From a bacterium (GTDB lineage Bacteria > Patescibacteriota > Gracilibacteria > Peribacterales > Peribacteraceae): 64,000 nucleotides of DNA. The notes below the pieces were generated by a model that saw nothing but the letters and a program-made list of their open reading frames with translations, searched no databases and was not told the origin of the DNA. The DNA lies in the NCBI GenBank assembly GCA_029558515.1, contig JAKQEM010000039.1, positions 1 through 64,000 of the forward strand, read 5' to 3'. A program made the translations under genes and the position numbers. This document shows positions 51,847 to 59,969 of the stretch, piece after piece (within the stretch, counting starts at the first letter, position 1; each line of letters begins with the position of its first letter).

Positions 51847-52704
51847 ATGTCATTGGATTCTTCGGCAGACACCGGTTCTCAGGCATCGGCACATCCCCTT
51901 CTGCAGAGCAAGGTGAATGCTGCCATCGCACATGACACACTCCTGGGCATACTCTGTGAAGGAGTGAAGCGAAATGTCGGCCTGAAAACGCTTGCTACTC
52001 TGGCACGCGCCGCAGGTGTCACCGGTAACGATACGACCGTACGCAAGACAGTCGAGCTTCTTCTGGAACATTGTGTTGCAGTGGGAAGAATATCACCTTC
52101 TTTGTTACGGAGATGGCATGAGGGCGTACGGCATGTTAATGCACTGGAGGAGCGTCAAGTGTGGGTACGAGAACAATTGGAACGATTGGTGGATTGTCGG
52201 TGCGATCCCCATCTCGATACTCTTCTTCGTCGGTTGCACCATGGTGGGCAATTAGCAGAACGTGATATTCCGTGGAAGGTCATCGTGCAGGCCATGCAAC
52301 TCATTGATGATGGGGAATGGACGATTGAAAAATGTAAACTGCAGGCACGATTTCGCTCGACCGGACGTCGGAGAAGTGCGCAAGCGGCGGAAGGACATAT
52401 TCCGGAGAATCTGCTGCGCGTCGCTGAAAGAATCGTACAGATAAAAGATGAGCCACCTGCGATTGCGAAGACTCTGGAACAATTACTTGGTCTCTACGAA
52501 AAAAGATTACTCCGCCTTTCCTCCTTTCAATTCCGCATTCTGCGAACGTTGTACACCATGCTCAAGTCGCGCATCCGTCGTGCGCAGGGAGGGGATGCGT
52601 ATCGCCCCCTTTTGCGGCGCGCAGAAGCGTTGCTGCATCCGGATGGACCTGTGAAGGAGATACCGGAGGACAGAGCGGCTGTGTCGGAGGATAGTCCTGC
52701 ATAG
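51847..52704 (+). CDS. Hypothetical helical protein
   Basis: A 285-residue soluble, largely helical, basic protein (pattern rich in Leu/Arg: LLERLVDCRCDPHLDTLLRR, LRLSSFQFRILRTLYTMLKSRIRRAQ). The N-terminal part (about 25-90) could be a winged-helix-like domain (LKTLATLARAAGVTGNDTTVRKTVELLLEHCVAVGR). I do not recognise a family. Well-formed promoter upstream; single gene. A nucleic-acid-binding role is only a guess from charge. Confidence 0.6.
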   Translation: MSLDSSADTGSQASAHPLLQSKVNAAIAHDTLLGILCEGVKRNVGLKTLATLARAAGVTGNDTTVRKTVELLLEHCVAVGRISPSLLRRWHEGVRHVNALEERQVWVREQLERLVDCRCDPHLDTLLRRLHHGGQLAERDIPWKVIVQAMQLIDDGEWTIEKCKLQARFRSTGRRRSAQAAEGHIPENLLRVAERIVQIKDEPPAIAKTLEQLLGLYEKRLLRLSSFQFRILRTLYTMLKSRIRRAQGGDAYRPLLRRAEALLHPDGPVKEIPEDRAAVSEDSPA

Positions 52705-52794
52705 CATCTCCGTAGTACACCCCCATGCGCATCGGTCCGGCTTCGCCAGTTCTCGCGCATTCCGACGAGATGTGCCGGGGTGTACCATATCGCC

Positions 52795-53532
52795 ATGCGC
52801 ATTGACGTCATCACGCTCTTCCCGGGAATGTTTACGGGTCCTCTGACGGAGAGCATTCTGCAGCGGGCACGGGAGACGCGTTCCGACGGAACGTCTTTAC
52901 TGGACGTGCACTTTCATGATCTGCGGCAATTTGGGACGGGCACGTACAAGCAGGTGGATGATCGGCCGTACGGCGGCGGGGCGGGGATGGTGCTGAGGGC
53001 GGATGTGGTTGTGAAAGCGATTGAGAAGGTGACGGAGGAAGGACGGACTGAAGGGATTCGGGATTCGGACTTCGGGATTCGGACGTCAAAACTCAACACT
53101 CAACACTCAAAACTCAAAACTCCACATCGGATCTATTTTTCTCCTCGTGGCAAACGCCTGACACAGGCGAACGTCGAAAAGACGGCGAAGCGCGATTGGC
53201 TGATCCTCTTGTGCGGACACTACGAGGGGATCGATCAGCGCATCATCGACGGCGGTTGGATCGATGAAGAAATCAGCATCGGGGATTATGTGCTCACGGG
53301 CGGCGAACTGCCCGCAATGGTGCTGATCGATGCCGTGGCACGGCAGATTCCCGGGGTCCTCGGGAAAGAGGAATCGGCGCAGGAAGAGAGTTTTTCCGCT
53401 TCACTGGGTCGCAAAAAGGAGTATCCGCACTACACGCGGCCGGAGGAATTCCGCGGGATGCGGGTTCCTGATGTGTTGCTTTCGGGTCATCACAAGGAAA
53501 TTGAGAAGTGGAGAAAGGAGATGAGTGGTTAG
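52795..53532 (+). CDS. trmD: tRNA (guanine37-N1)-methyltransferase
   Basis: A 245-residue SPOUT methyltransferase that modifies G37 of tRNAs to stop frameshifting. MRIDVITLFPGMF, FHDLRQFGTGTYKQVDDRPYGGGAGMVL, ILLCGHYEGIDQRII, EISIGDYVLTGGELPAMVLIDAVARQIPGVLG and YPHYTRPEEFRG are all present. Residues about 87-110 (EGIRDSDFGIRTSKLNTQHSK) are ten in-frame heptamers placed between the AIEKV helix and IYFSPRGK. The SAM-binding trefoil knot and catalytic Asp (in the YTRP region) are unaffected. TACCAT (52783-52788) ends 6 nt before ATG. The TAG stop opens another tract. Confidence 0.96.
   Translation: MRIDVITLFPGMFTGPLTESILQRARETRSDGTSLLDVHFHDLRQFGTGTYKQVDDRPYGGGAGMVLRADVVVKAIEKVTEEGRTEGIRDSDFGIRTSKLNTQHSKLKTPHRIYFSPRGKRLTQANVEKTAKRDWLILLCGHYEGIDQRIIDGGWIDEEISIGDYVLTGGELPAMVLIDAVARQIPGVLGKEESAQEESFSASLGRKKEYPHYTRPEEFRGMRVPDVLLSGHHKEIEKWRKEMSG
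53053..53123. repeat. Ten-unit composite heptamer tract inside trmD
   Basis: gggattc, gggattc, ggacttc, gggattc, ggacgtc, aaaactc, aacactc, aacactc, aaaactc, aaaactc, without interruption. The two unit types are joined as in the ATPase intergenic tracts, but here within an essential conserved enzyme. Confidence 0.95.
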
Positions 53533-53557
53533 CCAGGAGCGATTAGCCATGAGAATG
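53530..53557. repeat. (TAGCCAG)n heptamer tract after trmD
   Basis: Units tagccag, gagcgat, tagccat, gagaatg. The first TAG is the trmD stop codon. Confidence 0.7.
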
Positions 53558-53603
53558 AGAGAGGCGGGGGTGAGGAGAGGGAATTCAGTGGTAGACTGTT
53601 CTC

Positions 53604-53882
53604 ATGTTCTGCGCACTGCAATCACGTTTATCCGCCGAGGGAAAGATTGAACTGCTCGTGCGGGCGCGGCCGCATGCGGCGCAGTCGCGGGTGACCGGTG
53701 TGTTGGAGGATGGCAGCATCAAGGTGGACCTTGCGGCGCCCGCGGAGGACGGCAAGGGGAACAAGGCGCTCTGCAAACTGCTCGCGGAAGCGTTTGGCGT
53801 GAGCACCCATCACGTGTGCATTCTTTCTGGCAAGGCGGCGCGACTCAAATTGGTGCGCATCACCGCGACAGCGCCTCGTTGA
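53604..53882 (+). CDS. DUF167/YggU family protein
   Basis: A 92-residue small alpha/beta protein with the family pattern IELLVRARPHAAQSRVTGV, IKVDLAAPAEDGKGNKALCKLLAEAFGV and ILSGKAARLKLVRI. Function unknown in the family. TAGACT (53592-53597) ends 6 nt before ATG 53604, so it has its own leaderless promoter. Its last 23 bp overlap the 3' end of the convergent gene. Confidence 0.88.
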   Translation: MFCALQSRLSAEGKIELLVRARPHAAQSRVTGVLEDGSIKVDLAAPAEDGKGNKALCKLLAEAFGVSTHHVCILSGKAARLKLVRITATAPR

Positions 53883-54504
53883 TTTGCCCCCGCAATTCCG
53901 GCCATTCCGGCAGGCCCGTGTAGAGCGTATCGTTGATCGCGTAACTCGGGACGAGGGTGACGGTGCTTGGTGGGAGGAGCCGGTCGTTGTCGGAGGATGC
54001 TGTGCAGGTCTCCAGAGCATCACCATCAATCTCCATGGCGCGCAGTCGCTCCTCGGATGGTTGTCCGTCAAAGAGCGCGCGGTGCATCGCCCAGCCTTTT
54101 CCCTGCTTTGTCGCGCAGGAGAGGAGCAGCATCTGCTCTGTGCTCTCGGGATACTTCTGCAGAGGAACGGGCACGACGGTCAGGCGGACGCGTCCGCGCT
54201 CCACGAATTCCGTCAGGATGCGGTCCGTCAGCATGGCATCGAAGGTTCTGCAGTACGCGCAGGAGTGGTGCGTGAAGAGTGTGAATGCCACCGGGGCCTG
54301 CGGATGGCCGATTTCCAGCATGCCCGAGGGGAGCATGCGTTCCTCCAACGTCGAGCCGGTAAATGCATCGACGGTGCGTTCTGATGCAACGAACGCCGCA
54401 TCGGTTTCGTCCGCAGTCGGTGATGAGATTGCCTCGCGGGGCGCCGGAATCGTGCAGGCTGACTGAAGGAGGAGAGCCAGCAGAAGGAAAGGCGCACGCT
54501 GCAT
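53860..54504 (-). CDS. Exported thioredoxin-fold (DsbA-like) protein
   Basis: A 214-residue protein with an N-terminal signal (APFLLLALLLQSACT). Cys17 could be lipidated, though the residue at -3 (Gln) is unusual for a lipobox. The catalytic motif CAYC (Cys82, Cys85) lies in FTLFTHHSCAYCRTFDAM, typical of DsbA/thioredoxin-like DSBA_3 proteins; VTLVPSYAIND contains the cis-Pro region. Probably makes or isomerises disulfides outside the membrane. Follows the EF-P gene by 5 nt on the same strand. Confidence 0.83.
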   Translation of the reverse strand: MQRAPFLLLALLLQSACTIPAPREAISSPTADETDAAFVASERTVDAFTGSTLEERMLPSGMLEIGHPQAPVAFTLFTHHSCAYCRTFDAMLTDRILTEFVERGRVRLTVVPVPLQKYPESTEQMLLLSCATKQGKGWAMHRALFDGQPSEERLRAMEIDGDALETCTASSDNDRLLPPSTVTLVPSYAINDTLYTGLPEWPELRGQINEALSR

Positions 54505-54509
54505 GCCGC

Positions 54510-55070
54510 TCAGCTGACGCGGGTCATATACCACCCCGTCTCCGTGTTCACCTTCACCGTGTCGCCTTCGTTGATGAACAGCGGGACGTTCACCGTGATG
54601 CCCGATTCCAGTTTCGCAGGCTTGTTGCCCCCCGTCGCGGTGTCGCCCTTCACTCCCGGAATCGTTTCCACGACTTTCAGATCGACGGTCGCTTTCAACT
54701 GTATGCCGATGGGCGCATCCTCGAACATCAGCGCGTCCACTTCGTTCCCCTCCACCAGATAGCCCGCCGCGTCTCCGATGACATCGGTGGAGAGTTCGAA
54801 CTGATCGTAGGATTCCAGGTCCATGAAGGTGTAGTTCGCACCGTCGTTGTACAGGTACTGCACCTTGCGGTAGCCCACGTCCGCCGGTTCGATCTTCTCG
54901 CTTCCCTGGAAGTTGCGCGCCACGACTGCGTTGGTCTTCAGGTTTCGGAGCTTGCACTGCATGTTGGCTTTGCTCTGGCTCTTGCGGCCGAACACGGAGG
55001 AGAGAACGACGAAGGGTTCTCCGTCGAGTTGAATGGCGCGGCCGGGTTTGAGGTCGGTGATCTCGTACAT
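54510..55070 (-). CDS. efp: Elongation factor P
   Basis: A 186-residue, three-domain EF-P (MYEITDLKPGRAIQLDGEPFVVLSS; C-terminal domain with KVVETIPGVKGDTATGGNKPAKLESGITVNVPLFINEGD). It relieves ribosome stalling at polyproline stretches. The loop that normally carries the modified Lys/Arg reads FGRKSQSKANMQCKLR. An ungapped match to the Escherichia coli loop puts Gln32 where Lys34 is, with Lys34 two positions later. So either an unmodified EF-P or an unusual modification is implied. Start at ATG 55070. Confidence 0.95.
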   Translation of the reverse strand: MYEITDLKPGRAIQLDGEPFVVLSSVFGRKSQSKANMQCKLRNLKTNAVVARNFQGSEKIEPADVGYRKVQYLYNDGANYTFMDLESYDQFELSTDVIGDAAGYLVEGNEVDALMFEDAPIGIQLKATVDLKVVETIPGVKGDTATGGNKPAKLESGITVNVPLFINEGDTVKVNTETGWYMTRVS

Positions 55071-55180
55071 AGGTACGGGGGAGTGTGGCGAAAAGGGGGA
55101 GGAATTGTCAAGGAAGCAGCGAAGCCAAGTGCCTGGCGTCCCATCGCACGCACCCAGTCTCACAGTACCCGAGAGGAACA

Positions 55181-57001
55181 TCACTCTTCACGTTTCACCC
55201 GGTCGCTGAGCTCCTCGATCGCCGGACGAACGTACCGGGCCAACTCGGGCTCCAGTCCGCGTAGCAGTCGTCGCAGGATCGATCCTTCCGCCGGATGACC
55301 CTTGATTCTGTCCAACTCGTACTGCAACTGATTGTACCGTGAGCGGGGGAGATCGTAGATTTCGATGCGCGTGAGAATGCCGCTCAGCAGGGCATCGATT
55401 TCTTCCGGCGTGATCGGGGCGGCACGCTGCGGCGCAGCATCCGGGAGGAAGGAGGAGAGCTTCTCCGTGACATCTGCGATGAGCGTTCCGGTGCCGCTTT
55501 CCTGTGCCTCCTGTGCTTGCAGGGACTGAGCGGTGTCCGCGAGAAGCGCAAGAATTTCCTTCCGGGTGTCTTCCGGCAATCCGCCGTCCTCCTCGGACAG
55601 ATCGAGCATGTTCAGTGACGGCTGCAGCGCGTCAAAGATGTCCCGCATGTCCTCCGTATTCCCGAGGGCGATGGTCTGGCGCAGACTGTTGAGACTGTCG
55701 ACCAGCAGCATGCTCTCCACGTCCTGCTCCTTGATGGCGCCGTCCGAGAGTTCCGCAGAGGTCTCCAGCACCGTGCGCTTCAGGAGGTAGAGCTCGTCGG
55801 CGGGAAGAGCGGCTGCGAGATCCGCGCTGGCCTCCTCCAACTCCCGGTCCAGCATTGCGCGTGCGAGGTCCGTGCCGGAGGCGCTCGCCACCGCCACCAG
55901 CTGTTCTCGGTATTCCGTCAGCTGCGTCGTCGCGCCCGATGCCCCCTCGGCGATGAGTGCGGCGGCTTCGTCCAAGCGGGTGGATGCGTTGTCGATTTGT
56001 TTTCGTACGCGGGAATCGGCGCCGAAGGTCAGGAGGACATCCACTTTTTCCGCGACGCGTTTGACGGGATACAAGGCGGATGTGGGGAGGATGCCTGCCC
56101 GGGAGGCACGTCGTTCCTGCTGCATTTGTGCGATTTCCCGTTGGTGCACCGCGTCACGATCGAGGTTCTGTTTCACCCAGGGGTCTTCGTAGTCTGCGGG
56201 AGCGATGGGGTGGGAGGAGCGTTCTCCGATCGTGATTTGCTCGCCTGCCAGGAGCGTCCGTTGTTCCCCGTCGCGGACGATCACAGCAGTTCGGTCCCAG
56301 ACGCGCATGTGTGTCGATCGCTCCGCTTCGGCTACGAGGGAGACACTGCCGCGATGCACGATGACATGTCCGCCGGGGGTGACCACTTCGATGCCTCGCA
56401 GATGCACGGGCAGCAAGCCTTGCAGCCAGATGCCGCCGGCGGTGAGAGTGAGCGTGGGGCTGCCGATGCCGGGTGCAGGCCGGTCGGAGACATCGTGGAG
56501 GGTGACGGTCGTGTGGGGAGCAAGACGGATGGTGCCGTCGTCGTGGAGGAGGATGGTGGCTTCGCCGTTGCCCGTGCGGATGCTGACTCCTTCGGTGAGT
56601 TCCACTTCTTCCGCAATCGGTTGCCACATGCCCTGCAGCGAAAGCAGCACGTCGCCCTGTGTCGGGAGAATCATGACGGAAGAGCGGGCGATGCCCTGCG
56701 GAGCGAGGAAGAGGAGCGGACCGGTACGCAGCCCGATGAGTACCAGCGCGAATGCCGCGACCCACTTGGGGAAGCGGTAGGAGAAACGAGCGGGGGTGGA
56801 GACGAGGCGATTCATCACCGGTGCGCGCAGCCGGAGACGCAGAGCATCCGATGGCTGCAGCAGCGAGCGCACGCGTTGGAGCAGATCTGCGGACGCGGGT
56901 TGTCGAATGCGCCGCATGACGTCCTGCCGCACGCGGTCCCGTGCGTCTTCCGCAGGGTCCAGGGTCTGGCGGAGCCGGTGCAGGGAGGGAAGGGGTGTCA
57001 T
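55181..57001 (-). CDS. FecR/DUF5667 anti-sigma-like membrane protein
   Basis: A 606-residue bitopic protein. Cytoplasmic N-terminal part (1-78), membrane helix at about 80-100, FecR-like beta domain at about 108-265 (ILPTQGDVLLSLQGMW, SIRTGNGEATILLHDDGTIRLA), then a helical DUF5667-like region (about 300-400, PTSALYPVKRVAEKVDVLLTF) and a long helical C-terminus. It overlaps the sigma-factor gene by ATGA. Probably holds the sigma factor at the membrane and senses an envelope signal through the outer domains; the N-terminal part lacks a clear HxxxCxxC zinc motif. Confidence 0.82.
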   Translation of the reverse strand: MTPLPSLHRLRQTLDPAEDARDRVRQDVMRRIRQPASADLLQRVRSLLQPSDALRLRLRAPVMNRLVSTPARFSYRFPKWVAAFALVLIGLRTGPLLFLAPQGIARSSVMILPTQGDVLLSLQGMWQPIAEEVELTEGVSIRTGNGEATILLHDDGTIRLAPHTTVTLHDVSDRPAPGIGSPTLTLTAGGIWLQGLLPVHLRGIEVVTPGGHVIVHRGSVSLVAEAERSTHMRVWDRTAVIVRDGEQRTLLAGEQITIGERSSHPIAPADYEDPWVKQNLDRDAVHQREIAQMQQERRASRAGILPTSALYPVKRVAEKVDVLLTFGADSRVRKQIDNASTRLDEAAALIAEGASGATTQLTEYREQLVAVASASGTDLARAMLDRELEEASADLAAALPADELYLLKRTVLETSAELSDGAIKEQDVESMLLVDSLNSLRQTIALGNTEDMRDIFDALQPSLNMLDLSEEDGGLPEDTRKEILALLADTAQSLQAQEAQESGTGTLIADVTEKLSSFLPDAAPQRAAPITPEEIDALLSGILTRIEIYDLPRSRYNQLQYELDRIKGHPAEGSILRRLLRGLEPELARYVRPAIEELSDRVKREE

Positions 57002-57609
57002 TCTTGCGCTTGTGCAAACGATGTTCCGGTCTCGGTGTTACGTTCGGTTGACCTGAATTCCGGCGGAAGGGCCGTTTCCAGCTTGCGCAATGCCCGCATT
57101 TTGAGGATACGCACTCCTCCCTCCGAGAGATGGAGTGCCCGTGCAACGTCCCTGTGGGGCAGTTCACCGATGTACGAGAGGAGGAGGACCTCCCGGTAGC
57201 GCCGGGGCAGACTGTCCAGAGCATTGCGTACCACTTGCAGCAATTCCCCTTGTTCCAGGCGGTGCTCCGTACGGTTAAGGGTGTCGGTGTCCGGAAGGCT
57301 TTCGGAGATTTCCTCACATCCCCGTCGCGAACGATAGGTGTCGATGACGCAGCGCCGCGCGATGGAGAAGAGCCACGCTCCCAGCGGGACATTCTTCCGC
57401 GGACGGTAGGTGTGGATCTTCTCCCACGCTTTCACGAACACGTCGCTCACGGTGTCTTCCGCGATTTCGCGCGGCAGCCGGAAGGCGGCGTACCGGTAGA
57501 TCGATGCGAAGAAGTGATCGTAGAGACGGCCGAAGGCCTCGCTATCGCCTTCCTGCGCCAGCCGGACACACTCCTGCAGCTGCTCCTCCGTCAGTGAATC
57601 GGATTCCAT
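56998..57609 (-). CDS. ECF-type RNA polymerase sigma factor
   Basis: A 203-residue sigma70-family protein: region 2 (AFGRLYDHFFASIYRYAAFRLP ... AEDTVSDVFVKAWEKI ... GAWLFSIARRCVIDTYRSRR) and region 4 (ALDSLPRRYREVLLLSYIGELPHRDVARALHLSEGGVRILKMRALRKL). It directs RNA polymerase to stress or envelope promoters. TATACT (rc 57619-57624) ends 9 nt before ATG. Coupled to the anti-sigma-like gene. Confidence 0.93.
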   Translation of the reverse strand: MESDSLTEEQLQECVRLAQEGDSEAFGRLYDHFFASIYRYAAFRLPREIAEDTVSDVFVKAWEKIHTYRPRKNVPLGAWLFSIARRCVIDTYRSRRGCEEISESLPDTDTLNRTEHRLEQGELLQVVRNALDSLPRRYREVLLLSYIGELPHRDVARALHLSEGGVRILKMRALRKLETALPPEFRSTERNTETGTSFAQAQE

Positions 57610-57677
57610 AGGACAATGAGTATAACGATAAGCAGTACTTTTGAGGATTGATTATTGCATTTGATTCCTTTTCTTTT

Positions 57678-57846
57678 CCACCTTTGTCCATTGCGACAAA
57701 GGTGGAGCCAAAACGCAACCGCGCGCAACGGCGACCCGCCCGCCCCGCGCTTCGCCGTTTTCTCCTTCCAAGGCTTCAGTCGAAAACGGCTCGCAGGCCA
57801 TTTCGATGCGGGGCTTCCCCTACACCCCCCTGCGCGCGGACCTCCC
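57678..57846. repeat. Dispersed repeat family 1, copy B
   Basis: Hairpin CCACCTTTGTC/GACAAAGGTGG at the left end, then the same block as 12980-13150, with about 59 bases identical around GCCGTTTTC...GAAAACGGC. In copy A the hairpin is CCACCTTTTT/AAAAAGGTGG: both arms changed together. It fills the gap upstream of the sigma-factor promoter. Confidence 0.88.
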
Positions 57847-57891
57847 ATTTGCCGAAAAAGCCGCCTGACACACAAGGTGCAGGCGGTTGAG

Positions 57892-57965
57892 TGATGGGGA
57901 AGGGACTCGAACCCTTAACCTCTTGGATGCCATCCAAGCGCTCTCCCAATTGAGCTACCCCGATC
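57892..57965 (-). tRNA. tRNA-Ala (anticodon GGC) with an abnormal acceptor stem
   Basis: Cloverleaf: D stem GCTC/GAGC, anticodon stem CTTGG/CCAAG with loop ATGGCAT (anticodon GGC), T arm AAGGG-TTCGAGT-CCCTT. The body is that of tRNA-Ala. The acceptor is odd: GATCGGGG opposite CCCCATC leaves one C unpaired, and the third pair would be U-A rather than the G-U pair that identifies tRNA-Ala. CCA is not encoded. It may be a degenerate or specially charged tRNA, or contain a sequencing error. Confidence 0.8.
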
Positions 57966-58049
57966 ATTCCACTTCAGTTTCCCGAAGTGGCCAGTGATCC
58001 TATCTCCTCTCTCTTTAAAGTCAAGTTTGGTTTTCTTCTCTCTTTCTCC

Positions 58050-59870
58050 TCACTCCCACTCAATTGTTGCGGGAGGCTTATTCGTCAAATCCAAAAATAC
58101 AAGATCGATTCCCGGGAGCGCCCGCAGACGCTTGACCATGGGATCCAGCACTTCGGCAGGCAGCGCGACGGCGTTCGCGGTCATCGCTTCCTGTGATTGG
58201 ATCGGACGCAGGACGATCGACTGTCCGCCCTCCCGTGTTCCAAAGGGGAGCAGTACGACGGGGAATTGCCAGATGTGTTCGTAGAGCTCCGCCCGTCGCA
58301 TCTCCTCATCCACGATGTTGTCCGCTTCCTGCAGGAGCAGTGCGCGCTCCGGCGTGACGGTGCCGGGTGTGAAGACGAATGGTTGCGCAGTGGGATGGGA
58401 GACGCACTGCAGCACGCGGTTGAAGGCGGGGATGGCATTGGGGATCTTCGTCGCAAGACGCCGGTACTCTTCGGTGACCTGCAGGGGAGTATCCGCGAAC
58501 AGAGCGAGCGCATGACGGTACGTCCGCCCGTCCCCTTGGACGCCGACGGATCGGACGGGAAGCGCGCAATGTGGGACGGGAACGCCCGTTGCGTCGAAGG
58601 ACGGGTCGAAGGGTTCCGTGGCGCAGAGGATGCGGACTCCCAGGCCCGGGCCGGGGAAGGGATGTCTCCACACCAGTGCGTGCGGCAGTCCCAGTTCTTC
58701 TCCCAGTCGCCGCACTTCATCTTTGTAGAGTTCCTTGAGCGGCTCGATCACCAGACCCTGCTCGATCATTTTCTGCACGGCTTCCACGCGGTTATGGTGT
58801 GTCTTGATGGTGGCGGCGTGTTTGGTGCCGCCCGTTTCGATGGTATCGGGGTAGATGGTTCCCTGCCCCATGATCCATCCTTCTTCCAGCCGCAGACCCA
58901 TCGCATCGCTCTCACGCTTCTGCACGGCGAGGAACGTCTCGCCGATGATACGACGCTTTTCTTCCGGTTCAGTGATTCCTGCGAGATTGCGGAAGAATTC
59001 CTCGGATGCGTCGACGACGTGGAGGTTATCGATGCCCAGCACATCGAAGGCGTTGCGGATCATACGCACTTCATCCTTGCGCATCAGCCCCGTATCGATC
59101 AGGAGTCCCTGCACGCGGTGGGAGCCGATGGTTTCATTGAGCAGCGTGAAGGCGACCGTGGAATCGACGCCTCCGGAAACAAGCATGAAGACGCGTCGAT
59201 CACCGATTTCCGCGATGATTTGTTCCCCGACGTGCCGCGCATAGTTTTCGACGGACCACGGAGCGTGATCAGTGAGTGCGACGAATCGCTTGAGCACGTC
59301 CGACCCGTGCTGAGAGTGCGCGACTTCCGGATGGAATTGCAGGGCAAAAATCTTCCTGTCCTCGTCGGAGAAGGCCGCATGCGCACAGTTGTCGCTGGTT
59401 GCGATGGGGGAGAATCCTTCGGGCAAACGCACGGCCTCATCACCGTGGGACATCCATACGACACATTCGCCGCCGCAATCTTGCAGCAGCGCGCCGCCGC
59501 CATGGACGGTCGTGATCCGGGTGTGCCCGTATTCCTTCTCCTTGCCCGGTTTCACCTCTCCTCCCAGTGTTTGTGCGATCCAGTGGAGTCCGTAGCACAG
59601 TCCCAGGATCGGAATGCCGAGTTCCAGAATGCCGGGATCGGCCTGCGGGCTGTCCGTATCATAGACGCTCTGCGGACCGCCGGAGAGGATGATCCCTGCG
59701 GCATCCCGGAGCGCTGCGAGAGGTGTTTCCGGCGGGAGAATCTCCGAATACGCTCCGCATTCGCGCACGCGCCGTCCGATGAGATGCGCGTACTGTCCGC
59801 CAAAATCCAGAATGACGATGCTTTTGGCGCGCAGCGGGGGGCGTTGGGATGATGAATCAGGTTGTGTCAT
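58050..59870 (-). CDS. guaA: GMP synthase (glutamine-hydrolysing)
   Basis: A 606-residue enzyme that turns XMP into GMP. The glutamine amidotransferase domain has Cys in PILGLCYGLHW and His-Glu in FHPEV; the ATP-pyrophosphatase P-loop is VSGGVDST; the C-terminal dimerisation domain ends NKPPATIEWE. It is about 80 residues longer than the Escherichia coli enzyme, with extra sequence in the C-terminal part (CVSHPTAQPFVFTPGTVTPERALLLQEAD), a form known from other phyla. ATG 59870; TATACT (rc 59879-59884) lies 8 nt upstream. Confidence 0.96.
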   Translation of the reverse strand: MTQPDSSSQRPPLRAKSIVILDFGGQYAHLIGRRVRECGAYSEILPPETPLAALRDAAGIILSGGPQSVYDTDSPQADPGILELGIPILGLCYGLHWIAQTLGGEVKPGKEKEYGHTRITTVHGGGALLQDCGGECVVWMSHGDEAVRLPEGFSPIATSDNCAHAAFSDEDRKIFALQFHPEVAHSQHGSDVLKRFVALTDHAPWSVENYARHVGEQIIAEIGDRRVFMLVSGGVDSTVAFTLLNETIGSHRVQGLLIDTGLMRKDEVRMIRNAFDVLGIDNLHVVDASEEFFRNLAGITEPEEKRRIIGETFLAVQKRESDAMGLRLEEGWIMGQGTIYPDTIETGGTKHAATIKTHHNRVEAVQKMIEQGLVIEPLKELYKDEVRRLGEELGLPHALVWRHPFPGPGLGVRILCATEPFDPSFDATGVPVPHCALPVRSVGVQGDGRTYRHALALFADTPLQVTEEYRRLATKIPNAIPAFNRVLQCVSHPTAQPFVFTPGTVTPERALLLQEADNIVDEEMRRAELYEHIWQFPVVLLPFGTREGGQSIVLRPIQSQEAMTANAVALPAEVLDPMVKRLRALPGIDLVFLDLTNKPPATIEWE

Positions 59871-59911
59871 GGGGGTGGAGTATAGGGGAGAGTGTGACGA
59901 GGGAGGAGGGG

Positions 59912-59939
59912 TTGCAAATAGTTTTATTTTGTTTAAAAT
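59912..59939 (+). promoter_or_regulatory. AT-rich promoter of the exported protein gene
   Basis: TTGCAA (59912-59917) and TAAAAT (59934-59939) are 16 nt apart in an AT-rich island between guaA and the divergent gene. Leader of about 25 nt to ATG 59970. Confidence 0.45.
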
Positions 59940-59969
59940 ATATTTTCCTTGTTTCCCTTCTCCCTCGTT

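Noticed and set aside
57655..57894. Open frame of about 80 codons across repeat family 1 copy B
   Set aside because: It corresponds to the repeat itself; the other copy does not keep the same frame start, and there is no start context.
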